Shown in pieces: positions 7,710 to 14,371 of a stretch of DNA of 22,390 nt (within the stretch, counting starts at the first letter, position 1; every line of letters begins with the position of its first letter). The position numbers and the translations under genes are program-made. Under the pieces are notes generated by a model. It was given only the letters and a program-made list of their open reading frames with translations, had not been told where the DNA came from and made no database searches. Origin of the DNA: JAMLIN01 sp041676645 (lineage in GTDB: Bacteria > Pseudomonadota > Gammaproteobacteria > Burkholderiales > Burkholderiaceae_E). The stretch is taken from NCBI GenBank assembly GCA_041676645.1, contig JBAYRO010000045.1:1-22390 (forward strand). Direction: 5' to 3'.

Positions 7710-8498
7710 ATGACCGTGAACAAGACCTCCCTGCCGCTTTCGGCCAATCTCGGCTTCCTGTGGACCGATCTGGCGCTCCCGCAAGCGGTGCATGCGGCCG
7801 CTGCTGCCGGCTTCGGCGCGGTCGAGTTGCACTGGCCCTACGAGGTGCCGGCAGCCGAGCTCGCCGCCGCCCTCAAGGAGACCGGCTTGCCGGTGCTCGG
7901 GCTCAACACCGTGCGCGGCGATGTGGCGAAGGGCGAGTTCGGGCTTGCGGCCCTTGCCGGGCGCGAGGACGAGGCGCTTGCCGCCTTCACGCAGGCGCTC
8001 GACTACGCGGCTGCCATCGGCGCCGGCAACATCCATGTCATGGCCGGAAAGGCGGAAGGGGAGGCCGCGCGCCGCACCTTCGTCGCGAACCTTCGCCGCT
8101 TTCGCGATCTTGCCGCACCCAGGGGCATGAGACTGCTGCTGGAGCCGATCAACACCCGCGACGTGCCGGGCTACTTACTTTCGGACTGCGAGAGCGCCGC
8201 TTCGATCATTTCGGAATGCGGTGGCGAGGGCATCCGCATCATGTATGACTGCTACCACATGCAGATCATGCGCGGCGACCTGCTGCGCCAGGCCGAGCGC
8301 TGGATGGACCTGATCGGCCATATCCAGTTTGCTGCCGTGCCGGACCGGGGCGAGCCGGGCCGGGGCGAGGTCGACTACGACTGGCTGCTGCCGGCCCTGC
8401 GCGATGCCGGCTATCGGGGGCATTTCGGCGCGGAGTACCGGCCGCGCGGCACGACCGGTGAGGGTCTTGGCTGGATGAAGGCGTTTGTGAGCGCTTGA
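7710..8498 (+). CDS. otnI: 2-oxo-tetronate isomerase (hydroxypyruvate isomerase-like TIM barrel)
   Basis: This 262-residue xylose-isomerase-like TIM-barrel protein resembles hydroxypyruvate isomerase. It is predicted to interconvert 2-oxo- and 3-oxo-tetronate, the step between the two dehydrogenases and OtnK. Expected metal and catalytic residues are present: E145 in LLLEPIN, D180 and H183 in YDCYHMQ, the HIQ segment at 204-206, and E242 in AEYRP. Length is usual for the family. It is the last gene of the plus-strand operon; its stop codon lies within the loop of a small hairpin before the convergent acetyltransferase gene. The OtnI rather than Hyi assignment rests mainly on linkage to otnK and otnC. 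Confidence 0.88.
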   Translation: MTVNKTSLPLSANLGFLWTDLALPQAVHAAAAAGFGAVELHWPYEVPAAELAAALKETGLPVLGLNTVRGDVAKGEFGLAALAGREDEALAAFTQALDYAAAIGAGNIHVMAGKAEGEAARRTFVANLRRFRDLAAPRGMRLLLEPINTRDVPGYLLSDCESAASIISECGGEGIRIMYDCYHMQIMRGDLLRQAERWMDLIGHIQFAAVPDRGEPGRGEVDYDWLLPALRDAGYRGHFGAEYRPRGTTGEGLGWMKAFVSA

Positions 8499-8505
8499 GG
8501 CGCTC
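8489..8505. terminator. Possible bidirectional terminator between convergent operons
   Basis: The arms GAGCGC at 8489-8494 and GCGCTC at 8500-8505 are perfectly complementary and enclose a five-base loop holding the otnI stop codon. It lies in the 16-base gap where the plus-strand otn operon meets the minus-strand acetyltransferase gene, where a shared terminator would be expected. There is no clear T-tract on either strand, so this is weak support. Confidence 0.35.
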
Positions 8506-8514
8506 GCTTATCCC

Positions 8515-9354
8515 TCAGCCGAGCTCCAGCGTCGTCGTCGCAAGCACGCGGGACGCATCGCCCGCCGGTACGCCGTTGCGGTACATGCGCGCGGTGGCGA
8601 ACCCTTGCGTGAAGCCGGCCTGCTCCAGCCACCTACCGAAGCCGTGCCCCGTGTCGGGCACGTCGAGATGCAGCTCCTCGCCGCCGGTCGCTGCGCCGAG
8701 GGTGGCAAGGAGAGCCGTCCCGTCCGCCAGCGTGTCGGCGAAGAGCGGCCCGACTTTCCACCCCTGAAGGCATTTTCGCGCCGCGCCATAGCCGACGACG
8801 CGCCCATCCCTGATCGCCATCCGCGCGACGCGCGGGCCCGAAACCCAGGCGGACAGGAAGGCCTCGCGCTGCGCCGGGAAGACAGCCGCGTCATAGACGG
8901 ACAGGCCGGCGTCTCCGGGATCGGCCGGGGCGATCCGTGTGCCGTCCGGCGGTGCGGCCTCCGGCGCCTGTCCCGAAAAGCGCAAGGTGCGATAGGCGAC
9001 GGCAAAGCCCATGCTGCGGTAGTTGTCTTCCTGCGCCGGCACGCCGTCGAGGCCGATGCAGCGCTCGCCGAGCCTTGCCATGCCGGCATCCCAGACCCGG
9101 CGCCCCAGTCCCTTGCCGCGCAGGTCCGGCCGGCAGATGTAGAGTCCGATAAAGCCGAAGTCTGGCCCATAGGAGACGGCGGAAATCCCCGCTGCCATTT
9201 CGGTGCCGAGGAAGAGCCCGAGAAAGCCGCCGGGATCGGCGGCATGGAAGGCCGGGGCATCGTCGAGGCCGGGGTTCCAGCCCTCGCCGGCGGCCCAGTC
9301 GATCAGGAGGGGCAGTTCATCGGGGGCAAGCGCGCGCAGTGTCTGTTCGGTCAT
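8515..9354 (-). CDS. GNAT-family N-acetyltransferase with a C-terminal YitH-type acetyltransferase domain
   Basis: This 279-residue acetyltransferase transfers an acetyl group from acetyl-CoA to an unknown amine. The N-terminal GNAT domain has the acetyl-CoA pyrophosphate loop RPDLRGKGLGRRV at residues 75-87, followed by NYRSMGF at 111-117, a usual motif B ending. The second half (about 135-279, with VGYGAARKC and a GPLFADT segment) resembles the extra C-terminal domain of YitH-like GNAT proteins. The start overlaps the stop of the upstream racemase gene by four bases (ATGA), so it belongs to the racemase/permease operon and is its last gene. The substrate could be linked to whatever amino acid or hydantoin the operon imports, but nothing in the sequence fixes this. 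Confidence 0.87.
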   Translation of the reverse strand: MTEQTLRALAPDELPLLIDWAAGEGWNPGLDDAPAFHAADPGGFLGLFLGTEMAAGISAVSYGPDFGFIGLYICRPDLRGKGLGRRVWDAGMARLGERCIGLDGVPAQEDNYRSMGFAVAYRTLRFSGQAPEAAPPDGTRIAPADPGDAGLSVYDAAVFPAQREAFLSAWVSGPRVARMAIRDGRVVGYGAARKCLQGWKVGPLFADTLADGTALLATLGAATGGEELHLDVPDTGHGFGRWLEQAGFTQGFATARMYRNGVPAGDASRVLATTTLELG

Positions 9355-10097
9355 TCGGTCCCTGCCGGCATCGGAGCGAAGGAGGCCATGGCGCCGCTGT
9401 AGCGCTTCGGCGAGGGGGCAGCATAGGCGCCTCGCTTGGAGGTGAACAGCCCGAGCGCGGCAAGCGCCTCCGCCTGTTTCACCGCGGCACTCACTCCGTC
9501 GATCACCGGAACGCCGAACTCCTCGGACAGGCGGCGGGCAAGGTCGGCCATGCCTGCGCAGCCGAGCACGATCGCCTCCGCATGGTCTTGTGTCAGCGCC
9601 GCGCGGATCTCTGCCCGCAGCAGCTCGCCGGAACCCGATGCCGGGTCCTCTAGCGACAACACCGACATGCCGGCGGCGCGCACCCTTGCTCGGCCCGCCA
9701 TGCCGTAGCGCGCGACCAGATCCTCGACCGGCACGCGCGCGGCCTCGGCCGTCGTCACCACGGTGAAGCGGCGGGCGACGAAGGCGGCGAGCGACAGCGC
9801 CGCCTCGCAGATGCCGAGCACCGGAATGCGCGCCATCGCTCGTGCCGCATCGAGCCCGGTATCGTCGAAACAGGCGATCACCGCGGCCCGGGCGCCGGCC
9901 CGTTCTCCCTCGCGGATTTCGGCGAGCAGTCCCGGCACGGACAGGGCCTCGTCGTAATAGCCCTCGATGGAGGCGGGGCCTGCCTGCGAAGTGGCGGCGA
10001 CGATCCGCGTACCAGGAGCCGCAACGGTCTTTGCGGCGGCCTCGATGGTGCGGGTCATCGACGCGGTGCTGTTCGGGTTGACGATCAGGAGGTCCAT
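9351..10097 (-). CDS. Asp/Glu/hydantoin racemase family protein
   Basis: This 248-residue cofactor-independent racemase-fold protein opens with the typical LLIVNPNST stretch. It has the two expected catalytic cysteines: C76 in IACFDDTGLDAAR and C180 in VLGCAGMADL. The PVLGICEAA segment near residues 92-100 and the FTVVTT strand near 111-116 are also characteristic. Such enzymes racemise 5-substituted hydantoins or acidic amino acids, or act as related decarboxylases and isomerases. Context with two polyamine/amino-acid-type ABC permeases favours an imported nitrogen compound. The gene lies 13 bases after the permease stop and overlaps the acetyltransferase gene. The exact reaction is unknown. 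Confidence 0.88.
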   Translation of the reverse strand: MDLLIVNPNSTASMTRTIEAAAKTVAAPGTRIVAATSQAGPASIEGYYDEALSVPGLLAEIREGERAGARAAVIACFDDTGLDAARAMARIPVLGICEAALSLAAFVARRFTVVTTAEAARVPVEDLVARYGMAGRARVRAAGMSVLSLEDPASGSGELLRAEIRAALTQDHAEAIVLGCAGMADLARRLSEEFGVPVIDGVSAAVKQAEALAALGLFTSKRGAYAAPSPKRYSGAMASFAPMPAGTE

Positions 10098-10110
10098 TAT
10101 CTGCCGTCCG

Positions 10111-10938
10111 TCACGCGGTGCCCTGGCCGCGGGCGCGGCGGCGGCCGAGCCAGAGGATGGCGCTCAGCGTTGCCACGATGACGAGGAAGGAGAACAGCGT
10201 CGTCACCGTGCCGAGCGCGTAGAGCACCGGCGTCGTGACGTTGGTGGTCATGCCGTAGATCTCCAGCGGCAGGGTGTTGTAGGTGCCCGAGGTCATCAGC
10301 GAGCGGGCGAACTCGTCATAGGACAGGGTGAAGCCGAACAGGCCGACGCCGACCAGCATCGGCGCGATCATCGGCAGCAGCACGTGCAGGAAGGTTTGCC
10401 AGGCGCTTGCGCCAAGGTCCCGCGCGGCTTCCTCGTAGGCGGGCGAGAAGCGGTTGAACACGGCGAACATGATCAGCACGCCGAAGGGCAGGGTCCAGGT
10501 CAGGTGCGCGCCGAAGGCGGAGCTGTACCAGGCCGGGCGCAGGCCCACCTGCTGATACATCACGCCGATGCCGAGCGAGACGATGATCGAGGGCACCACC
10601 AGGCTGGCAACCGAGAGGTAGAACAGCGGCGTTGCCCCGAAGAAGCGGCGGCGGAAGGCGAGGCCCGCCAGTAGCGACACCACGACGGTGACCAGCATGA
10701 CGCCGATACCCAGCGCCAGTGAGCGGCGGAAGCTGCCGCCGAAATCGCCGACCGCCTGGCGCTCCGTCAGGTTGCGGAACCAGTGCAGCGAGGTGCCGTT
10801 GAGCGGGAAGGTCAGCCCGCCGTCGGGTCCCTGAAAGGACAGGATGACGATGGCCGACAGCGGCCCGTAGAGGAACACCACGAACAGCGCGAAGAACAGC
10901 GCCAGGATCCAGAACTCGAGGCCGCGGGTCTCGCTCAT
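10111..10938 (-). CDS. ABC transporter permease, PotC-type
   Basis: This 275-residue inner-membrane permease belongs to the spermidine/putrescine-type family. The start at 10938 is set by an AGGAG site seven bases upstream; longer readings run back into the other permease gene. Six hydrophobic segments are visible, the first near residues 9-30. The cytoplasmic EAA loop that docks the ATPase lies near 170-200 (YEEAARDLGASAWQTFLHVLLP). It appears complete. Its partner permease upstream is truncated, and no ATPase or binding protein for the system lies in the window, so the transporter as it stands is probably inactive. Ligand unknown; the racemase downstream suggests an amino-acid or hydantoin derivative. 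Confidence 0.88.
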   Translation of the reverse strand: MSETRGLEFWILALFFALFVVFLYGPLSAIVILSFQGPDGGLTFPLNGTSLHWFRNLTERQAVGDFGGSFRRSLALGIGVMLVTVVVSLLAGLAFRRRFFGATPLFYLSVASLVVPSIIVSLGIGVMYQQVGLRPAWYSSAFGAHLTWTLPFGVLIMFAVFNRFSPAYEEAARDLGASAWQTFLHVLLPMIAPMLVGVGLFGFTLSYDEFARSLMTSGTYNTLPLEIYGMTTNVTTPVLYALGTVTTLFSFLVIVATLSAILWLGRRRARGQGTA

Positions 10939-10939
10939 C

Positions 10940-11461
10940 TCACAGCTCCTTGCGGATGTCGACGACGCGCAGGATCGCGGCGACGAGCAGGAGGACGATG
11001 GCCAGCAGCACCACCGCATTGGCGGCGGCGGCCGGATATTGCAGCAAGGACATCTGGTTGCGCATCATCAGGGCGACCGAGGCGCTCTGCCCGCCCGACA
11101 TCACTTGGACGGTGATGAAGTCGGCCATCACCAGCGTCACGACGAAGATCGTGCCGATCGCCATGCCGGGCTTGGCCAGCGGCAGGATCACATTGGTCAG
11201 CACCTGGAGGCTGGAGGCGCCGGCATCGCGCGCCGCCTCGATGAGAGAGCGGTCGATGCGCATCAACGTGTTGAAGATCGGCGTCACCATGAACAGCGTG
11301 TAGAGATGCACCATGGCCAGCACCACGGCGAAATCGGAATAGAGCAGCCATTCGACCGGGGCCGGCACGATGCCGAGATCGACGAGCGCCGTGTTGACCA
11401 GCCCGTTGCGTCCGAGCACCGGGATCCAAGAGATCATCCGGATGATGTTGGGTAACGACAC
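10940..11461 (-). pseudogene. 5'-truncated ABC transporter permease, PotB-type
   Basis: Only about 173 residues remain of a permease that is normally 280-310. The reading resumes at NIIRMISWIPVLGRNG, a segment that in PotB-type permeases lies roughly 100-130 residues from the start. The C-terminal part keeps the EAA loop (IEAARDAGASSLQVLTNVILPLAKP) and the last membrane helices. A GTG at 11459-11461 could start translation, but the first helices would still be missing. The sequence upstream (11462 onward) shows no permease homology in any frame, so the gene was cut by a rearrangement rather than a point mutation. Loss of the upstream genes explains why the operon lacks its ATPase and binding protein. 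Confidence 0.82.
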
Positions 11462-11464
11462 TCA

Positions 11465-11554
11465 CCGCATCGTTCATTGGCCGTCGAACTGACTGCATCG
11501 CGAACCTGGGTGCCGGGTTTCCCCAGCGCCAAGGCGATCGAGGCCTCCTCCTAA
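11465..11554 (+). other. Seam region with a short open frame, possible gene tail
   Basis: Between the cut permease and the cytochrome gene lie 132 bases without a recognisable gene. One plus-strand frame stays open and reads like coding sequence (LAVELTASRTWVPGFPSAKA) before a TAA at 11552-11554. It could be the last codons of a gene otherwise deleted on the same strand as the cytochrome. No family was recognised, so this is only a possibility. No clear promoter was found here. Confidence 0.2.
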
Positions 11555-11593
11555 AATCTCTTCATCCCCGTGAGCAAATCAGAGGAAGACATC

Positions 11594-12013
11594 ATGCGAA
11601 CTTTCATACTCGTGGCGATTACCGTGATCGCGACAGGCAGTGCCTGGTGGCTCTGGAGCCAGCCCGATGCTGCAAGCCCGGCGGAAGAGGGCCAGGCTCT
11701 TGCTGCTGTAACTCTGCCGGCCACACTGTCACCCGAGGCCGAAGCCGGTCAGCAGATATTTGCCGCCAACTGCGCTTCCTGCCACGGCACGAACGCTGAA
11801 GGGCGTGCGGGAACCGCACCTCCGCTCATCCACAAAATCTATGAGCCGGGTCATCACAGCGACATGGCTTTCGTCTTGGCAGCACGCAACGGGGTGCGCG
11901 CCCATCACTGGCGCTTCGGAAACATGCCCCCGGTGCCGGGACTCACGGATGCGGACCTAGCCGGCATCATCCGTTTCGTGCGGGAGGTTCAGGTTGCGAA
12001 TGGCATTCAATAA
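11594..12013 (+). CDS. Membrane-anchored monohaem cytochrome c
   Basis: This 139-residue class I c-type cytochrome carries electrons in the periplasm. An uncleaved or signal-type hydrophobic helix lies at residues 4-22, followed by an Ala/Pro/Glu-rich linker. The haem motif CASCH is at residues 60-64, and M111 in GNMPPVPGLTDADL is the likely sixth ligand. The start at 11594 follows AGAGGA with seven-base spacing; a GTG eight codons earlier is less likely. Small cytochromes of this kind occur as cargo beside copper or oxidase genes on alphaproteobacterial elements. No oxidase or copper gene is visible here, so its redox partner is unknown. Its 3' end may overlap a 38-codon frame. Confidence 0.88.
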   Translation: MRTFILVAITVIATGSAWWLWSQPDAASPAEEGQALAAVTLPATLSPEAEAGQQIFAANCASCHGTNAEGRAGTAPPLIHKIYEPGHHSDMAFVLAARNGVRAHHWRFGNMPPVPGLTDADLAGIIRFVREVQVANGIQ

Positions 12014-12116
12014 GCCGCTGACCTATGGCGACCTAGCCGTGACCGAGGTCATATCCGGCTGCGGTCTTGCCGCATTCTCGGCTACCGTCCAGACGCTCGC
12101 CATCGACAAACAATGA
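12000..12116 (+). CDS. Possible small protein overlapping the cytochrome gene end
   Basis: A 38-codon frame begins with an ATG 14 bases before the end of the cytochrome coding region (MAFNKPLTYGDLAVTEVISG and onward) and ends at TGA 12114-12116. The overlap would allow coupled translation. It has no recognised family and no clear ribosome-binding site, and it may be the stub of a longer gene deleted from the cytochrome operon. Coding status is doubtful. Confidence 0.2.
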   Translation: MAFNKPLTYGDLAVTEVISGCGLAAFSATVQTLAIDKQ

Positions 12117-12124
12117 TGTAGCAA

Positions 12125-13009
12125 ATGGCGAGGCACTCCAAATCAATCGAACTTCGTCATCTCCGCTATTTCGTGGCTGCAGCCGAGCATGGCAGTTTTC
12201 GCAAGGCTGGAGTTGTACTTGGACGGTCGCAATCGGCAATCAGCCGCTGCATTGTTGATCTCGAAGACAGGTTGGGCGTGTCTCAGACTTTTGCAGGTCA
12301 ACGTTTTCTTCATCGTGCGCGACGAGCGATCAGGACGATCAGTGAAGGCGCAAATGAGGTAGCCGCTGCTGGAAGTTCCGAGCAAGGACGGGTGCGGATC
12401 GGCATCTATTCCTCCATCGCTTCCGGCTTCCTCGCCGAACTGCTCTACACCTATGGCCTCCGGCATGGAAACGTCAGGATCGAGTTGGTCGACGGCAATC
12501 CCGAGGAGCATGTCGCCGCCATCCGGCAGTTCCGCCTCGACGTCGCCTTTTTGACCGGCGAACGGGATTGGCCCGGCTGCGACCGCGCGCAATTGTGGTC
12601 TGAGCGGGTCTTCGTGGTGCTGCCAGATCGCCATCCCCTCGCCGCCCGCGCCGAACTGACGTGGCCGGATTTGACCGAGGAGCCATTCATCGTCAGCGAG
12701 GCTGCGCCAGGCCAGGAGATTCACGATCATCTGGTGCGGGAACTGGCATCGCTCGGCCGGCGCCCGGAGATCCAGGTGCAGTCGGTCGGCCGCGACAACC
12801 TCTTGCCGCTGGTGGCAATCGGCCGGGGACTAACGCTGGTGAGCGAGGCCATGACCGTCGCCATGCTGCCCGGCATCACTTACCGGCCTATCAAAGGGGA
12901 GATACTTCCCTTCTCGGCCGTTTGGTCCCCCCGAAACGACAATCCCCCCTTACGCAGAATACTTGCCATGGCCAGAGTGGCATCCGCGAAATCCACGAAA
13001 ATCAGGTAG
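12125..13009 (+). CDS. LysR-family transcriptional regulator with a shortened DNA-binding wing
   Basis: This 294-residue LysR-type regulator has an N-terminal winged helix-turn-helix (LRHLRYFVAAAEHGSFRKAG, then QSAISRCIVDLEDRLGVS, residues about 10-57) and a periplasmic-binding-like effector domain from about residue 85. After LEDRLGVS, members normally continue with LFxRxxxGVRLTxAG; here the text jumps to QTFAGQRFL. About ten residues of the wing are missing with the frame intact, and the total length is about ten short of the usual 300-305. The effector domain looks complete (VDGNPEEHVAAIRQFRLDVAFLTG). A LysR gene beside DUF2274-trbI is a recurrent arrangement in alphaproteobacterial conjugative elements. 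DNA binding may be weakened. The start ATG has no strong Shine-Dalgarno. Its 3' end overlaps the convergent DUF2274 gene by eight bases. Confidence 0.9.
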   Translation: MARHSKSIELRHLRYFVAAAEHGSFRKAGVVLGRSQSAISRCIVDLEDRLGVSQTFAGQRFLHRARRAIRTISEGANEVAAAGSSEQGRVRIGIYSSIASGFLAELLYTYGLRHGNVRIELVDGNPEEHVAAIRQFRLDVAFLTGERDWPGCDRAQLWSERVFVVLPDRHPLAARAELTWPDLTEEPFIVSEAAPGQEIHDHLVRELASLGRRPEIQVQSVGRDNLLPLVAIGRGLTLVSEAMTVAMLPGITYRPIKGEILPFSAVWSPRNDNPPLRRILAMARVASAKSTKIR

Positions 13010-13241
13010 TCGGCATCTTAGAGTGGGGCGAGCGACGAGCCTTTGCGAAGCCGCGATCCGTGGCGATAAACCGTTCCAGCATCGGCACGATGAGCCTGAC
13101 GGGATCGGCGGCGGGCTGGGCCATCTCGCGGGCCAGCACTTCAGCGTAGGCGGTCAGATCGCGGTGAAGCGACGCGGGCAGTTCCACCGTTACCTTGACA
13201 GGCTTGTCGTCGGGCAGTGGACCGAGTTTTAGCTTGGTCAT
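13002..13241 (-). CDS. DUF2274 domain protein, last gene of the trb operon
   Basis: This 79-residue soluble protein contains a segment (VKVTVELPASLHRDLTAYAEVLARE, given here in outline around residues 16-40) that resembles a ribbon-helix-helix-like dimer motif. It matches the DUF2274 family, commonly found just after trbI in alphaproteobacteria. The start at 13241 is chosen because AGGAGG (13248-13253) lies six bases upstream; a TTG two codons earlier would overlap that site. The gene follows the trbI stop by two bases. A role in controlling transfer genes is plausible from the fold but not shown. Its end overlaps the convergent LysR gene. Confidence 0.82.
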   Translation of the reverse strand: MTKLKLGPLPDDKPVKVTVELPASLHRDLTAYAEVLAREMAQPAADPVRLIVPMLERFIATDRGFAKARRSPHSKMPTT

Positions 13242-13243
13242 GG

Positions 13244-14371
13244 TCAACCTCCTGTCGGCTCGAACACAAGGTCGCGGGTGACGATGATCCTGACCGGGAA
13301 GCCCGGCCGGATGGTCAGCGTCGGGGCGACCTGCAACTGGCGCTGGACGATCTGCTGGCCCGCCTGATTGACGGTATCCTGTGCGCCGTCGCGGATCGCA
13401 CGGATAAGCCGGTCCTCGTCACTAGTCGCCAGCTCCGTGCCGACCGCGAGCAGCGTGGAGAGGCCAGCCGCTTTCATCAGATCCCACCAATGATAATCGA
13501 CGCCATCCTCAAGCCCGGCATAGCCCGATGCGTCCGCGCCCGGCAGGCGCTCCAGAACGATGGAACGGCCGCCGGGCAGGATCAGGCGATTCCACGCCAG
13601 CAACACGCGGCGCTGGCCGAAGGTCACGCCATCATCGTATTGACCGATGATGCGCGTTCCCTGTGGGATCAGGAGCAGCGAGCCGGTTGGGCTGTCATAG
13701 ACGTTCTCGGTCACTTGCGCCGTGATCTGGCCGGGCAGATCGGAACGGATGCCGGTGATGAGCGCGGCCGGGATCACGGCCCCGGCCTGAAGGATGTAGG
13801 GCGATGCCGGCGGCGCGACACGATCCGGTGCGACAGTCTGCCGGTCCACGGGTCCATTGAGAAAAGCTGTGTGCCGGCTCTGCCCGTCCGGCCGTCCGCC
13901 AAGGCCAAGACCGGCAAGGCTAGGCATGGCCGTTCCTGCCGGCGCTCCCGTGCGCGGGCCGGACTGGAAGAACACACCGCTCAGCCGCGCAGCTTCTTCC
14001 TCGGCAAGCCGTCGTTGCTCCTCAGGATCGACAGAAGGTGTGGTGATCGCCGGAGGCATGACCGGCTGGCCCCGGTTCTGCGCCTCGTGGATCGGGCGGC
14101 CGAGGTCGCCCGGAAGCGCCGGTCCAAGAACCGGGCCGGTGTAATCGCGCGGCAAGCCGGCAAGCCCGTCTGCCGTGGGGCGGTTCTCGGTCGAATAGAG
14201 TTCGCCACCGCCCGGTCCCGCGTCACGGGTTTGGAGGGCGTAGATCAGCGCCCCGCCGATGCCGAGAAGGGCGACGGCTCCGGCGCCTGCCAGCACCTTG
14301 CGGGACAGACGGGTGACGCGGGGCGGCTCGGCGCGCAACCGCATGGGAGCCGTAGTGTCGGTGCCACTCAT
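13244..14371 (-). CDS. trbI: Conjugal transfer protein TrbI (VirB10-like)
   Basis: This 375-residue protein should span from the inner membrane to the outer-membrane core of the type IV secretion channel. A single transmembrane helix lies near residues 30-48 (VLAGAGAVALLGIGGALIYA). A proline-rich periplasmic linker follows to about 200, and then the conserved VirB10 beta domain (LQAGAVIPAALITGIRSDLPGQ, IPQGTRIIGQYD, near 205-280). The start at 14371 overlaps the trbG stop (ATGA). A longer open frame reaching 15067 was rejected because its upstream part is antiparallel-frame shadow of trbG. Family length is normal. Confidence 0.95.
   Translation of the reverse strand: MSGTDTTAPMRLRAEPPRVTRLSRKVLAGAGAVALLGIGGALIYALQTRDAGPGGGELYSTENRPTADGLAGLPRDYTGPVLGPALPGDLGRPIHEAQNRGQPVMPPAITTPSVDPEEQRRLAEEEAARLSGVFFQSGPRTGAPAGTAMPSLAGLGLGGRPDGQSRHTAFLNGPVDRQTVAPDRVAPPASPYILQAGAVIPAALITGIRSDLPGQITAQVTENVYDSPTGSLLLIPQGTRIIGQYDDGVTFGQRRVLLAWNRLILPGGRSIVLERLPGADASGYAGLEDGVDYHWWDLMKAAGLSTLLAVGTELATSDEDRLIRAIRDGAQDTVNQAGQQIVQRQLQVAPTLTIRPGFPVRIIVTRDLVFEPTGG
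13248..13253 (-). promoter_or_regulatory. Ribosome-binding site of the DUF2274 gene
   Basis: On the minus strand this reads AGGAGG, six bases before the ATG at 13241 and embedded in the last codons of trbI. It fixes the start of the small downstream gene and implies coupling to trbI translation. Confidence 0.7.

Noticed and set aside
105..11480. Direct or inverted repeats at the two proposed breakpoints that would indicate a transposon
   Set aside because: Side-by-side reading of about 30 bases around each joint shows only a five-base match, within chance.
12060..12074. Small palindrome (TGCGG and CCGCA around five bases) upstream of the LysR gene, considered as a LysR operator or terminator
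   Set aside because: The spacing is T-N13-A rather than the usual T-N11-A, the stem is only five pairs, and no T-tract follows.
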